Part shown: positions 25,509 through 34,820 of the stretch, one piece after another
Layout of the letters: each line of letters opens with the position of its first letter
How positions within the stretch are numbered: position 1 is the first letter of the stretch
Assembly (NCBI RefSeq): GCF_003651185.1
Contig: NZ_RCDC01000006.1
Location: forward strand, 1-64,000
DNA: 64,000 nt
From: Stenotrophomonas rhizophila
GTDB taxonomy: Bacteria; Pseudomonadota; Gammaproteobacteria; Xanthomonadales; Xanthomonadaceae
Direction of reading: 5' to 3'
The notes under the pieces: generated by a model
What the model was told of the DNA's origin: nothing
Seen by the model: only the letters and a program-made list of their open reading frames with translations
Databases searched by the model: none
Position numbers and translations under genes: made by a program

Positions 25509-26483
25509 CGGGGTGGCCGGGTCACGTGCATACCGCTGCGCGATCATCGCGCAGACGATCAACTGGATCTGGTGGTAGATCATGATCGGCAGCACGATCG
25601 CACCGAGGCTGCCGCCGGCGAACAGCACCTTGGCGATCGGCACGCCGGTGGCCAGGCTCTTCTTGGAGCCGCAGAACAGGATGGTGATCTCGTCTTCGCG
25701 GTTGAAGCCCAGCCGGCGCGCGATGAAGCGGATCAGCGGCATCGCGATGCCGAGCAGCACCGCCGCCACCACCGCCACACTGAGCAGCGACAACAGCGGC
25801 GTCTTGCTCCACAGCCCTTCGCTGACCGCTTCGCCGAAGGCGGAGTAGACCACCAGCAGGATCGTGCCCTGGTCGGTATAGCGCAGCAGCGCGCGCTGCT
25901 TCTCGACCCAGCGGGCGATCCACGGGCGCAGCAGATGGCCGGCCACGAACGGCACCAGCAACTGCAGCATGATGCTGACGATGGCCTGGCCGGGGTTGTG
26001 CATGCCGCCTTCGGTGCCGGCCAGCAGGGCCAGCAGCAGCGGGGTCAGGAAGACGCCGAGGATGCTCGACAGCGAGGCGCTGCACACCGCCGCCGGGACA
26101 TTGCCACGGGCGATCGAGGTGAACGCGATCGAGGACTGCACGGTGGACGGCAGCGCGCACAGGAACAGCACGCCGATGTACAGCTCGGGCGTGAGCAGCC
26201 AGCCATCCAGCGGTTTGAACATCAGGCCCAGCAGCGGGAACATCACGAACGTGCAGGCCAGGATGGTCAGGTGCAGGCGCCAGTGCAGCAGGCCGGCGAC
26301 GATCGATTCACGCGGCAGGCGCGCGCCGTGCAGGAAGAACAGCGCGGCGATGGCGACGTCAGTGACATCGTCGAGCACCATCGCGGCGGCGCCGTGCATC
26401 GGCAGGAAGGACGCCAGCAGCACGGTGCAGAGCAGGGCGAGGGTGAAGTTGTCCGGTCGCAGGCGCGACCACCAGCGGGTCAT
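25503..26483 (-). CDS. Bile acid:sodium symporter family transporter (SBF-like)
   Basis: This 326-residue membrane protein has about ten helices. The family pattern includes ALFFLHGARLP, LPSTVQSSIAFTSIARGN (an unwound-helix sodium-site region) and FCGSKKSLATGVPIAK in the second half. The start is the ATG preceded by AGGAG; the frame is open upstream. Members of this subgroup move organic anions or small organics with sodium; the substrate is unknown. The stop codon falls in a GTAG-headed repeat. It lies 52 bp from the next gene on the same strand and may be cotranscribed with it. Confidence 0.9.
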   Translation of the reverse strand: MTRWWSRLRPDNFTLALLCTVLLASFLPMHGAAAMVLDDVTDVAIAALFFLHGARLPRESIVAGLLHWRLHLTILACTFVMFPLLGLMFKPLDGWLLTPELYIGVLFLCALPSTVQSSIAFTSIARGNVPAAVCSASLSSILGVFLTPLLLALLAGTEGGMHNPGQAIVSIMLQLLVPFVAGHLLRPWIARWVEKQRALLRYTDQGTILLVVYSAFGEAVSEGLWSKTPLLSLLSVAVVAAVLLGIAMPLIRFIARRLGFNREDEITILFCGSKKSLATGVPIAKVLFAGGSLGAIVLPIMIYHQIQLIVCAMIAQRYARDPATPR

Positions 26484-26535
26484 GGTGGGCAGGCTCCTGT
26501 AGAGCAGGGAAGTAAGCGGGAGAAGAAGAGCAGGG

Positions 26536-27066
26536 TCAACGCGCGGCGTCCTGCTCCAGCAGGGCACGGGTCGGCGCTTCCAGCGAGGTCATGCCGGCCG
26601 CGCGGCCGAACTGCAGGGCCTGATCCACCGAGGCACCGTCATGCGCCTGCAGCAGTGCCAGCAGCGCACCGGCGCGATTGCCGGAGGCGCAGTGCAGCAG
26701 CACCTGGCCCTGGCTCTGCGCCAGCGCGGTACGCAGGGCCTGCGCATTGGCGTCGGTCAGGCCGGCGGCACCGGCAACGGGGATGCGCACATAGCGCAGC
26801 CCCAGGCGTTCGGCCGCGGCGGTTTCATCGAAGCCGCGCGCTTCGTCGGGCTGGCGCAGGTCGATCAGCGTCGTGACCCCGGCCGCGGCGGCCTGCTGCA
26901 GCTGAGCGGCGCTGGGTTGTCCTGCGGTGTACAGCTGCGGCCGTGGCTGCGCGAAGGGCAGCTCCGCGGCCCAGGCGGGCATGCATAGCGCCAGCAGTGC
27001 GGAGATGACGCCAGCGCGGAGCCAGCGGAGGATCGATGCAGCGGGACGGGCGAGGTGGGATGCCAC
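26536..27066 (-). CDS. Exported DUF442/tyrosine-phosphatase-like protein
   Basis: This 176-residue protein has a signal peptide (cleavage near MPAWAAELP) and a domain of the beta-lactamase-hydrolase-like phosphatase group. The P-loop HCASGNRAGAL matches the CX5R active site of tyrosine-phosphatase-like enzymes (Cys, then Arg six residues on). Earlier conserved parts are YTAGQPSAAQL and LIDLRQPDEA. The start is a GTG with GGAG six nt upstream. It follows dnaG by 14 bp, so it is probably read from the same transcript. An export signal on this fold is a notable trait; the substrate is unknown. Confidence 0.8.
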   Translation of the reverse strand: MASHLARPAASILRWLRAGVISALLALCMPAWAAELPFAQPRPQLYTAGQPSAAQLQQAAAAGVTTLIDLRQPDEARGFDETAAAERLGLRYVRIPVAGAAGLTDANAQALRTALAQSQGQVLLHCASGNRAGALLALLQAHDGASVDQALQFGRAAGMTSLEAPTRALLEQDAAR

Positions 27067-27080
27067 GGCGGCTCCGTTGG

Positions 27081-28811
27081 TCAGAAGCGGAGGGTGCTGC
27101 GCGCCTTGAGCAGTTCGCGCAGCTCGTACTTGTCAGTATCGTCCAGACCCTGCTGGCTCTGCTTTGCCTGAAGCTCATCCAGACGTTGCATCAGCAGCTG
27201 TTTCTCCAGCTGGGCCACCGCGTCATGCAGCTCCTGGGTCCACATCGCCTCATCGCCGGGCAGGGTCTGCGCGGCCAGCTTGTGCAGCGATTCCTGTTCC
27301 TCGCGGCCTTCGAAGTGCTCCAGCAACGCCCCGGTGCTGATGTCCGGGCGCTGCTCGACCAGGGTCAGCAGTTCGGTCAGCAATTCGATGCCGGGCAGGC
27401 GCAGGCCGGTGAAGTGGTGGCCTTCCAGCGTCATCGCCAGCGAGGGCTGCTGCAGCAGGATCGCGATGGCCGCGCGCACCAGGCTGCGGCGCTGTGCCGG
27501 TGCCACCGCGCGCTGCGGTTGGCGTGAGGGCTGCGCGGATGCACCGGGCTTGGCGCCCAGCCCGGTCAGCGTGGTCAGCTGCTGCTTCATCAGGTCGCCG
27601 AAGGCGCCATCGGGAATCTGCGCCAGCATCGGCTTGGCCCGTTCGGCCAGGCGTGCCTTGCCGTCGAGCGTGCCCATGTTGACCTCACGGGTGAGCTCGT
27701 CGAAGAAGAACTGCGACAGCGGCGTGGCCTGCTGCAGGCGGGCATCGAAGCCCTCGCGGCCTTCCTTGCGCACGATGGTGTCCGGGTCTTCGCCATCGGG
27801 CAGGAACAGGAAGAAGGCTTGGCGGCCGTCCTTCATGCGCGGCAGCACCGACTCCAGCGCACGCCAGCCGGCGCGCCGGCCGGCGGCATCGCCATCGAAG
27901 CAGAAGAACACGTCCGGCGCATTGCGGAACAGCAGCTCGGCGTGGTCCGGCGTGGTCGCCGTGCCCAGTGTCGCCACCGCCTGGGTGACGCCGAACTGGA
28001 ACAGCGAGACCACGTCCATGTAGCCCTCGACCACGATCAGCCGCTCGATCTTCTGGTTGGCCTGGCGCACCTGCCACAGGCCGTACAGCTCGCGGCCCTT
28101 GTGGAACAGCGCGGTTTCGGGCGAGTTGAGGTACTTCGGGCCGTCGTCTTTTTCCATCACCCGGCCGCCGTAGGCGATCACGCGGCCACGGCGGTCGAAG
28201 ATCGGGAACATGACCCGGTCGCGGAACTTGTCGTAGACGTGGCCACGGTCGTTCTTGGAAAACAGGCCGGCGCGGTCGAGCAGCTTCATCCGCCGCTCGT
28301 CCTTGCCCAGGGCATCCTTCAGCGCGCTGTAGCCATCCGGTGCGTAACCGATGGCGAAGCGCTCGCGGTTCTCTTCATCGACTCCGCGCTGGTCCAGGTA
28401 GGCGCGCGCCTTGTCGCTGCCCTTCAGCGCGGTCTGGAAGAAGCGCGTGGCCGCATCCAGCGCCGAGTACAGATCGCGGCTGTCGTCCTGCTGCTGGGCG
28501 GTGCGCGGCTGGGTATCGCGCGGCACTTCCATGCCCACGCGCTTGGCCAGCTCATCGACCGCGTCGAGAAACTCGAGGCGGTCGTAATTCATCAGGAAGC
28601 TGATCGCCGTGCCATGCGCGCCGCAGCCGAAGCAGTGATAGAACTGCTTGGTCGGTGAGACCGTGAACGAGGCCGAGCGCTCGTCATGGAACGGGCAGCG
28701 CGCTGCGTATTCCTTGCCCTGGCGCTTCAACGGCACGCGACTGCCCACCACCTCGACAATGTCGGAGCGGGCCAGCAGGTCGTCGATGAATGCGTCGGGG
28801 ATACGGGCCAT
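27081..28811 (-). CDS. dnaG: DNA primase
   Basis: This 576-residue enzyme makes RNA primers for replication. The N-terminal CHC2 zinc finger is seen in CPFHDERSASF and YHCFGCGAHG. The catalytic core begins with YALYNA-like regions and holds the TOPRIM motifs VVEGYMDVVSL and CFDGDAAGRRA. The C-terminal helicase-binding domain is present. The start (MARIPDAFIDDLL) is where homologues begin; the frame is open upstream. dnaG is not next to rpsU here: a YihY-like gene and a secreted-protein gene lie between. Confidence 0.97.
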   Translation of the reverse strand: MARIPDAFIDDLLARSDIVEVVGSRVPLKRQGKEYAARCPFHDERSASFTVSPTKQFYHCFGCGAHGTAISFLMNYDRLEFLDAVDELAKRVGMEVPRDTQPRTAQQQDDSRDLYSALDAATRFFQTALKGSDKARAYLDQRGVDEENRERFAIGYAPDGYSALKDALGKDERRMKLLDRAGLFSKNDRGHVYDKFRDRVMFPIFDRRGRVIAYGGRVMEKDDGPKYLNSPETALFHKGRELYGLWQVRQANQKIERLIVVEGYMDVVSLFQFGVTQAVATLGTATTPDHAELLFRNAPDVFFCFDGDAAGRRAGWRALESVLPRMKDGRQAFFLFLPDGEDPDTIVRKEGREGFDARLQQATPLSQFFFDELTREVNMGTLDGKARLAERAKPMLAQIPDGAFGDLMKQQLTTLTGLGAKPGASAQPSRQPQRAVAPAQRRSLVRAAIAILLQQPSLAMTLEGHHFTGLRLPGIELLTELLTLVEQRPDISTGALLEHFEGREEQESLHKLAAQTLPGDEAMWTQELHDAVAQLEKQLLMQRLDELQAKQSQQGLDDTDKYELRELLKARSTLRF

Positions 28812-28874
28812 GGGCAGCAGGCGGGGGCATGGCCGCTCACGGCCACGCACGGAAGCGGGGGTACCGCTAGTCTA

Positions 28875-29789
28875 CTAGCTGCCGGCCGGTTCGCCCGGTT
28901 TCGGTGGCTCCACCCCAGCCTCGGCGAGGACGGCATGGGCGCGCAGGCGCTCATCAATCACCGAGGTCATCAGTGCACCGACGAAGAAGACCACCGTGGC
29001 GTAGTAGATCCACACCAGCGAGATCACCAGCGCGCCCATCGAGCCATACGCGCTGCCCGGTGCGACGGTGGCGATGTACAGGCCGATGCCATAGCGGCCC
29101 AGTGCGAACAGGGCCGAGGTGATCGCACCACCGATGAAGGCCTGGCGCCACGCCACGCGGCGGTCCGGCAGGTAGTGGTAGAGGAAGGCGAAGCCCACGG
29201 TGTACAGGGCCAGGCTGGTCAGATAGCCGATCGCCGGCAGCACCGAGGGCAGGTGCGCGAACACGACCTGCAGCATCGTGGTGGCGGTCATCGAGAGGAT
29301 CAGCAGGAAGCCCAGCGCCAGCACCACGCCGAACGAAAACACGCGCTTGCGCAACCAGGCCACGATGCCGTCCAGGCGCTCGCCGCTGGTGTTGAAGATC
29401 AGGTTCAGGGCGTTCTGCAGCTGCGCGAACACCGCCGTGGCACCAATGAACAGCAGCAGGGTGCTCCACACGCCGGCCAGCGTGCCGATGTCCGGCTGGT
29501 TGTTGGCGTTGCTGAGCACGGTCTCCGCCACCGAGGCGGCGCTGGTGCCGGCCACATCATTGATCTGGCCCAGCAGCGCCTGCTGCGCCGGGGGGTACAG
29601 CGAGGCGGTCAGCCACAGCAGCAGCACCAGCAGCGGCGCCATCGAGAGCAGGGCGTAGAAGGCCAGCGCGGCGGCCTGGGTCATCACGTCTGCATCGATG
29701 AAGCGGCGTAGCAGCACGGCGGGGAAGCTCTGCTCCAGCCGCGCCAGGTGTTTGCGGACGGTGGACAGGGAAGGGCGCGTATGCGGCAT
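28875..29789 (-). CDS. YihY/BrkB family inner-membrane protein
   Basis: This 304-residue protein has about six membrane helices. Family traits are TQAAALAFYALLSMAPLLVL near the N-terminus, a long amphipathic region and ALVISLVWIYYATVVFFVGA at the last helix. Earlier names such as ribonuclease BN for this family are wrong. Function is not known; membership is clear. It lies 63 bp upstream of dnaG on the same strand. Confidence 0.9.
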   Translation of the reverse strand: MPHTRPSLSTVRKHLARLEQSFPAVLLRRFIDADVMTQAAALAFYALLSMAPLLVLLLWLTASLYPPAQQALLGQINDVAGTSAASVAETVLSNANNQPDIGTLAGVWSTLLLFIGATAVFAQLQNALNLIFNTSGERLDGIVAWLRKRVFSFGVVLALGFLLILSMTATTMLQVVFAHLPSVLPAIGYLTSLALYTVGFAFLYHYLPDRRVAWRQAFIGGAITSALFALGRYGIGLYIATVAPGSAYGSMGALVISLVWIYYATVVFFVGALMTSVIDERLRAHAVLAEAGVEPPKPGEPAGS

Positions 29790-29936
29790 GGACGGCGTCA
29801 GATCGGGAGCGAGGCCTCCGTTCTAGCAAATCGCCGGGTTGAGCCGGGTGAAGTGGTTCGATCAGGTCAAGATCTTGACGGATATCGCGTTATCCTTTTG
29901 CCCGGTTTTCCACCTTCACAGCAGAAAGGACGCTTC

Positions 29937-30872
29937 ATGAAAGGAATGGTCTACACGACGATGGTGCTGTTGGCCGCTGCAGGGCCAGCGATGGCGTCCC
30001 CGGCCTGCGAAAAGGCCTTCAAGACGGTAGGGGATCCGCGCAACGGCGCCCTTTACATGGCCGATCTCACCTTGCCGGGGTTGAAGGTTCAGAGCGCGCT
30101 GGACCAGCTGCGCAAGATCGGCGGCGATGACAAGTTCGAGGTCGGCGGCCAGCTGGTGGACGGCGACAGCGGCGATCAGTACCTGATCCAGCGAGAAGGC
30201 CTGCGCACCCCGCTGGTGATGGTTGCGACGGCCGACCGCACCGGCCGCGTCACCCTGGCGACCAAGCTGGCCCGCGGCCAGACGATCGAGCCGCAGGCGG
30301 CCAAGCAGTCGATGTGCGAGATGCTCGGCAAGCTGAAGGCAGGCAGCCAGGGCGATGCGCTCGCTGCGGCGGGGCGTTCGCAGTATCCAATGCCGGCGGT
30401 AGAGACGGTGGCCGCACCGGACCTGTCCAAGAAAATGGGCAAGGAAGTGAAAGACACCATGGCGCTGTACCGCAGTGCCGGCGCCTTCAAGGACATGTTG
30501 CTGGGGACCACCACCAACAAGGAAGACAAGGGCGATCGCTCGGCCACCTTCCTGCCGCTGTACGCGAAGTACGTGGGGCGGCGCTATCAGATCGACGGCC
30601 AGATCTATACGGTCAACACCAACACGTATTCGACCAAGCCCGGCGAGGTCGGCTCGATCAACTATCTGGTCACCCCGACCCGCGGCCTGCTGCGCGTCCG
30701 CCAGAACGACACGTTCAACAACAACAACTACACCATCCGCTGCGAATTCGCGTCGGACCAGGCCGCCAACTTCACCATGCTGCGCGAGCGCGACTGGGCC
30801 AAGCTGGAAGGCGAGATCAGTTCGATCGAGGAAAGCTCGATGACGCTGCGCAACTGTCGCCAGGCCTCGTAA
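29937..30872 (+). CDS. Secreted protein of unknown function
   Basis: This 311-residue protein has a signal peptide (MKGMVYTTMVLLAAAGPAMA, cleavage before SPACEK). Two conserved-looking halves are visible: an N-terminal alpha/beta part with paired Cys (ACEKAF, SMCEML), and a C-terminal beta-rich part (YVGRRYQIDGQIYTVN, then NNYTIRCEF) that may be an OB-like barrel. I recognise no family. AGAAAGGA lies six nt before the ATG. It is divergent from the YihY gene, with its own terminator 20 bp past the stop. Confidence 0.75.
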   Translation: MKGMVYTTMVLLAAAGPAMASPACEKAFKTVGDPRNGALYMADLTLPGLKVQSALDQLRKIGGDDKFEVGGQLVDGDSGDQYLIQREGLRTPLVMVATADRTGRVTLATKLARGQTIEPQAAKQSMCEMLGKLKAGSQGDALAAAGRSQYPMPAVETVAAPDLSKKMGKEVKDTMALYRSAGAFKDMLLGTTTNKEDKGDRSATFLPLYAKYVGRRYQIDGQIYTVNTNTYSTKPGEVGSINYLVTPTRGLLRVRQNDTFNNNNYTIRCEFASDQAANFTMLRERDWAKLEGEISSIEESSMTLRNCRQAS

Positions 30873-30891
30873 CAACGGACCTGTTGAAACG

Positions 30892-30920
30892 GAAAAGGCC
30901 CGCGAGATGCGGGCCTTTTC
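30892..30920. terminator. Intrinsic terminator hairpin
   Basis: The stem GAAAAGGCCCGC/GCGGGCCTTTTC has loop GAGAT. It lies between convergent genes and can end both transcripts. Confidence 0.8.
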
Positions 30921-30941
30921 ACTGCGGCGTGGCGGCGGGAT

Positions 30942-31388
30942 TCAGCCAGCCAGCTGCTGCTTGACCAGCTTGGACACCAGGCCCATGTCGGCCTGACCGG
31001 CCAGGCGCGGCTTGAGGGCGCCCATCAGCTTGCCGATGTCGGCCGGGGTGGTCGCGCCGGTTTCGGCGATGGCGGCCTGGATGGCGGCCACGATCTCGGC
31101 CTCGCCCAGCTTGGCCGGCAGGTACTGGTCGATCACCACGATTTCCTCGCGCTCGATCACGGCCAGGTCTTCGCGGTTGGCGGCTTCGAACTGGGTGACC
31201 GAGTCCTTGCGCTGCTTGACCATCTTTTCCAGCACGGCGAGCACGGAGGCGTCGTCCAGCTCGATGCGCTCGTCGACTTCGCGCTGCTTGATCGCGGCGT
31301 TCATCAGGCGGATCACGCCCAGGCGGTGCTTCTCGCCGGCCTTCATGGCGGCCTTCATGTCATCGGTGAGCTGCTGCTTCAGGCTCAT
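30942..31388 (-). CDS. GatB/YqeY domain protein
   Basis: This 148-residue protein is a stand-alone YqeY domain, related to the tRNA-binding tail of GatB. Family traits are MSLKQQLTDDMKAAMK, the VLEKMVKQRKDSVTQF helix and the final DMGLVSKLVKQQL. The start is the ATG of MSLKQ. It follows rpsU on the same strand across a terminator-like hairpin. Linkage of yqeY with rpsU is common. The exact role is not settled. Confidence 0.93.
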   Translation of the reverse strand: MSLKQQLTDDMKAAMKAGEKHRLGVIRLMNAAIKQREVDERIELDDASVLAVLEKMVKQRKDSVTQFEAANREDLAVIEREEIVVIDQYLPAKLGEAEIVAAIQAAIAETGATTPADIGKLMGALKPRLAGQADMGLVSKLVKQQLAG

Positions 31389-31443
31389 GGGAACACCTCG
31401 TGTCGGTGGAAAAGGAAAACGGGGCGCCGAAGCGCTGGAACGC

Positions 31444-31475
31444 AAAAAGCCGGTAACGCTCGCGCGTTCCGGCTT
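31444..31475 (-). terminator. Terminator-like hairpin between rpsU and yqeY
   Basis: The stem AGCCGG-AACGC/GCGTT-CCGGCT is followed, on the minus strand, by five T residues. It lies 50 bp after the rpsU stop and before yqeY, so it may reduce read-through and let rpsU be made in excess. Confidence 0.65.
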
Positions 31476-31524
31476 CGGCTCCGTCACGACAGGCCAAGGC
31501 CTGCCGTATCGAAGTTGCGTCCGA

Positions 31525-31740
31525 TCAGTACAGGCGCTGACGCTTGGTGACGTCGCGCGACGAACGGCGCAGCTGACGCTTCACAGCAGCGGCAGCCTTA
31601 CGCTTACGCTCCTGGGTCGGCTTTTCATAGAACTCGCGCTTGCGGGTTTCGGCCAGCACGCCGGCCTTTTCGCAGGTGCGCTTGAAGCGACGGAGCGCAA
31701 ACTCGAAGGGCTCGTTCTCGCGGACTTTAACGCTGGGCAT
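31525..31740 (-). CDS. rpsU: 30S ribosomal protein S21
   Basis: This 71-residue, strongly basic protein is complete. It begins [20 protein letters not shown] and ends in an Arg/Lys-rich tail (QRLY), as in gammaproteobacterial S21. GGAGA lies before the ATG. It is divergent from tsaD, the conserved head of the macromolecular-synthesis region, with dnaG displaced about 2.7 kb away. Confidence 0.98.
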
Positions 31741-31907
31741 GGAATCTCCGGGACACAGTAGAACCGGGTCACGCCCGGTGAGAGCCGCACATTATAGCGG
31801 CGAGAAAAGAAGTTGCAACCCACCCCGGCGAACTTCTTGGCCACGGGTGATGCGCAGACAGGCCAGCGTACGTCTGCCGGGGCCTGAAGAGGTCCATAAT
31901 ACCCATT

Positions 31908-32933
31908 ATGCGAGTCCTTGGTATCGAATCTTCCTGCGATGAGACCGGCGTGGCGGTGTATGACACCTCCCTGTCCGGGATCGACGCCCTGCGCGCCCAT
32001 GCGGTCTACAGCCAGATTGCCCTTCACGCCGAGTACGGCGGGGTGGTGCCCGAGCTGGCCAGCCGCGACCACGTGCGCAAGCTGCTGCCGCTGATCCGGC
32101 AGACCCTGGCCGAGGCCGGCATGACCGTGGCCGACATCGACGGGGTGGCCTATACCGCCGGCCCCGGCCTGGTCGGCGCGCTGCTGGTCGGGGCGGGCGT
32201 GGCCCGTTCGCTGGCTTGGGCGCTGGAGGTGCCGGCGGTCGGTGTACACCATATGGAAGGGCATCTGCTGGCCCCGCTGATGGAAGACGACCCGCCGCAG
32301 GCGCCCTTCGTGGCCCTGCTGGTGTCCGGTGGGCATACCCAGCTGGTCGCCGTGGACCGGATCGGCCAGTACCGCCTGCTCGGCGAGACCCTGGACGACG
32401 CCGCCGGCGAGGCCTTCGACAAGACCGCCAAGCTGATGGGCCTGCCGTACCCCGGTGGCCCACAGTTGGCCGCCTTGGCCGAGCGCGGCACGCCGGGCCG
32501 GTTCAAGTTCACCCGCCCGATGACCGACCGCCCCGGGCTGGATTTCAGCTTCTCCGGGTTGAAGACCCAGGTCCTGCTGGCCTGGCGCGACAGCGACCAG
32601 AGCGAGCAGACCCGCGCCGACATTGCCCGTGGCTTTGAAGATGCGGTGGTCGACACCTTGGCGATCAAGTGCGAGCGCGCGCTGGAGGCGGCGGGCACCG
32701 ATGTGATCGTGGTGGCCGGCGGGGTCGGGGCCAACAAGCGCCTGCGCGCCAAGCTGCAGCAGATGGCTGCCCGCCGTGGTGGCCGCGCCTGCTTCCCGCG
32801 CCCGGCGCTGTGCACGGACAACGGCGCGATGATCGCCTTCGCTGGCGCGCTGCGTCTTGAAGCGGGCCAGCACACTCCGCCCCAGGTGCAGGTCACGCCG
32901 CGCTGGGATATGGCGACGCTGCCGGCGGTGTAG
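31908..32933 (+). CDS. tsaD: tRNA threonylcarbamoyladenosine transferase TsaD
   Basis: This 341-residue ASKHA-fold enzyme transfers the threonylcarbamoyl group to A37 of ANN-reading tRNAs. The N-terminus [19 protein letters not shown] and the metal-binding [10 protein letters not shown] are diagnostic. Further traits are VSGGHTQLV and [11 protein letters not shown]. The window between rpsU and tsaD is 167 bp and must hold both promoters. Confidence 0.98.
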   Translation: MRVLGIESSCDETGVAVYDTSLSGIDALRAHAVYSQIALHAEYGGVVPELASRDHVRKLLPLIRQTLAEAGMTVADIDGVAYTAGPGLVGALLVGAGVARSLAWALEVPAVGVHHMEGHLLAPLMEDDPPQAPFVALLVSGGHTQLVAVDRIGQYRLLGETLDDAAGEAFDKTAKLMGLPYPGGPQLAALAERGTPGRFKFTRPMTDRPGLDFSFSGLKTQVLLAWRDSDQSEQTRADIARGFEDAVVDTLAIKCERALEAAGTDVIVVAGGVGANKRLRAKLQQMAARRGGRACFPRPALCTDNGAMIAFAGALRLEAGQHTPPQVQVTPRWDMATLPAV

Positions 32934-33007
32934 GGCGCGCCCACTCACCCCGGTTCCCGGCACATTCCGGACAGCCCCGTTACCATGGTCGCCATCTTCC
33001 ACGTGGC

Positions 33008-33382
33008 ATGGCTATGGACAAGGTATTCATTGAAGGGCTCGAAATCGATGCCCTGATCGGGATCTACGACTGGGAACGGCGGATCCGCCAGACCCTGCGT
33101 TTCGATCTCGAAATGGGCTTCGACAACCGCCGCCCGGCGGCCAGCGACGACATCGCCGATACCCTCAATTACAAAGCCGTCAGCAAGCGCATCGAGCAAT
33201 TCGTGCGTGACTCGGACTACGGCCTGGTCGAAACCCTGGCCGAGCGCATCGCCGAGATCGTGCTGCGTGAATTCAACGTGCAGTGGCTGCGCCTGAAGCT
33301 CAGCAAGCCCGGCGCGGTACGCGGCGCGCGCGCGGTCGGCGTGATCATCGAGCGCAGCGCGCAGGACCTGGCAACGCCCTGA
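33008..33382 (+). CDS. folB: Dihydroneopterin aldolase
   Basis: This 124-residue folate-pathway enzyme cleaves dihydroneopterin to hydroxymethyl-dihydropterin and glycolaldehyde. Family traits are FIEGLEIDALIGIYDWER near the start, DTLNYKAVSKRI in the middle and KLSKPGAVRGARAVGVII at the end, including the conserved catalytic-region Lys. Two in-frame ATGs exist (33008 and 33014). It lies 26 bp before a channel gene on the same strand. Confidence 0.95.
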   Translation: MAMDKVFIEGLEIDALIGIYDWERRIRQTLRFDLEMGFDNRRPAASDDIADTLNYKAVSKRIEQFVRDSDYGLVETLAERIAEIVLREFNVQWLRLKLSKPGAVRGARAVGVIIERSAQDLATP

Positions 33383-33408
33383 TACCCCTGATAGGAGAGC
33401 GATACACG

Positions 33409-34683
33409 ATGTTGGATGCGGTAGTGGCAACCCGATGGCTGGACAGTGTCCAGCGGACCCTGGAACCCTGGCCTTGGGCCTACACCCTGCTGGTGCTGGC
33501 GGCGCTGGCCCTGGCGGCCTGGCTGGCCAACTTCGTCACCAAGAAGATCCTGCTGCGCGGTCTGCGCAAGCTGGTCAACCGCCTGCCTGGCCACAGCGCG
33601 GGCAATGAAGGTGGCAACAACCTGCGGGTGATCTCGCGGCTGTCCAACGTGGTGCCGAGCATGGTGATCGCCGCCGGCATCCGGATCGTGCCCGACCTGC
33701 CGCCGGAGCTGGTGGAGTTCGTGATCGGGGCGTGCCGGGCGTGGGCGGTGCTGACCGTGGCGCTGGCCGTCTCGCATGCGCTGGACGCCGCCAACGATCT
33801 GTACGAGCGCCGCCCGGATGCGCGCAACAAGCCGATCAAGGGCTACCTGCAGGTCGTGAAGATCATCGTCTTCGTGATCGCCGGCCTGTCGATCGTGGCG
33901 ACCCTGCTGGGGGTGAAGCTCGGCCCGCTGGTCACCGGCCTCGGCGCGGCCACCGCGGTACTCATGCTGATCTTCCAGGATACGATCCTGTCGCTGGTGG
34001 CCAGCGTGCAGATCAGCGGCGATGGCCGGGTGCGGCTGGGCGACTGGATCGAAATGCCCAGCCAGAACGCCGATGGCGATGTGATCGATATCGCGCTGCA
34101 CACCATTACCGTGCAGAACTTCGACAAGACCATCACCACGATCCCGACCAAGAAGCTGGTGACCGAGTCGTTCAAGAACTGGCGCGGCATGCAGGAAGCG
34201 GGCGGGCGCCGGATCAAGCGCTCGTTGTATCTGGACCAGCACAGTGTCGGCTTCGTCGATGCGCCGATGCTGGCCGAGCTGGAGCAGTTCGCGGTGCTGG
34301 GCGATTACCTGCGCGGCAAGCAGGCCGAGCTGCAGCAGTACAACGCCGAACTCCAGGCCAAGGGCGTGGCGGCCGTCAATGCGCGCCGGGTCACCAACCT
34401 GGGCACCTTCCGCGCCTATGTGGAGCGCTATCTGCAGCACCATCCGGGCATCCATACGGAGATGACCCTGCTGGTACGGCAGCTGCAGCCCACCACACAG
34501 GGCCTGCCACTGGAGATCTACTGCTTCACCCGCAGCACGGCGTGGGGTGAGTACGAGGGCGTGCAGTCGGACGTGTTCGATCACCTGCTGGCGATCCTCC
34601 CGGCCTTCGGGCTGCGGGTTTTCCAGGAATCCAGCGATGCCATGTTGATGGCGGGGCAGCAGCGCCTGGCCGCTGCGGAGTAA
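33409..34683 (+). CDS. MscS-type mechanosensitive channel (YbdG-like)
   Basis: This 424-residue inner-membrane protein has several N-terminal helices and then the MscS pore and beta domain. The pore-lining region GLGAATAVLMLIFQDTILSLVASVQI and the strand region VRLGDWIEMPSQNADG are visible. The size and insertion after the beta domain resemble the E. coli YbdG subgroup, a mid-conductance osmotic channel. The start ATG has AGGAGAG upstream; the frame is open back into folB. Confidence 0.9.
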   Translation: MLDAVVATRWLDSVQRTLEPWPWAYTLLVLAALALAAWLANFVTKKILLRGLRKLVNRLPGHSAGNEGGNNLRVISRLSNVVPSMVIAAGIRIVPDLPPELVEFVIGACRAWAVLTVALAVSHALDAANDLYERRPDARNKPIKGYLQVVKIIVFVIAGLSIVATLLGVKLGPLVTGLGAATAVLMLIFQDTILSLVASVQISGDGRVRLGDWIEMPSQNADGDVIDIALHTITVQNFDKTITTIPTKKLVTESFKNWRGMQEAGGRRIKRSLYLDQHSVGFVDAPMLAELEQFAVLGDYLRGKQAELQQYNAELQAKGVAAVNARRVTNLGTFRAYVERYLQHHPGIHTEMTLLVRQLQPTTQGLPLEIYCFTRSTAWGEYEGVQSDVFDHLLAILPAFGLRVFQESSDAMLMAGQQRLAAAE

Positions 34684-34758
34684 GCTCCTGTGCCTCCGTC
34701 GCCGCCCGCGCGGCGGCGGGGGTCTCCCTCCGGGGAAGAAAAATGAACGCAAAAGTCA

Positions 34759-34808
34759 TTCACAACGGCTTCGGGAACGCTAGAATCCCGGGCTTGTAAA
34801 CGTTTTCA
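34759..34808 (+). promoter_or_regulatory. Promoter with LacI-type operator for the GH3 gene
   Basis: The -35 box TTCACA (34759-34764) and the -10 box TAGAAT (34781-34786) are 16 bp apart. A near-palindrome TGTAAACGTTTTCA (34795-34808) with the AACGTT centre of LacI-family operators sits where transcription should start, 12 bp before the GTG. A repressor bound there would block initiation. No lacI-type gene is in the window. Confidence 0.6.
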
Positions 34809-34820
34809 TAAGGACAGCCG

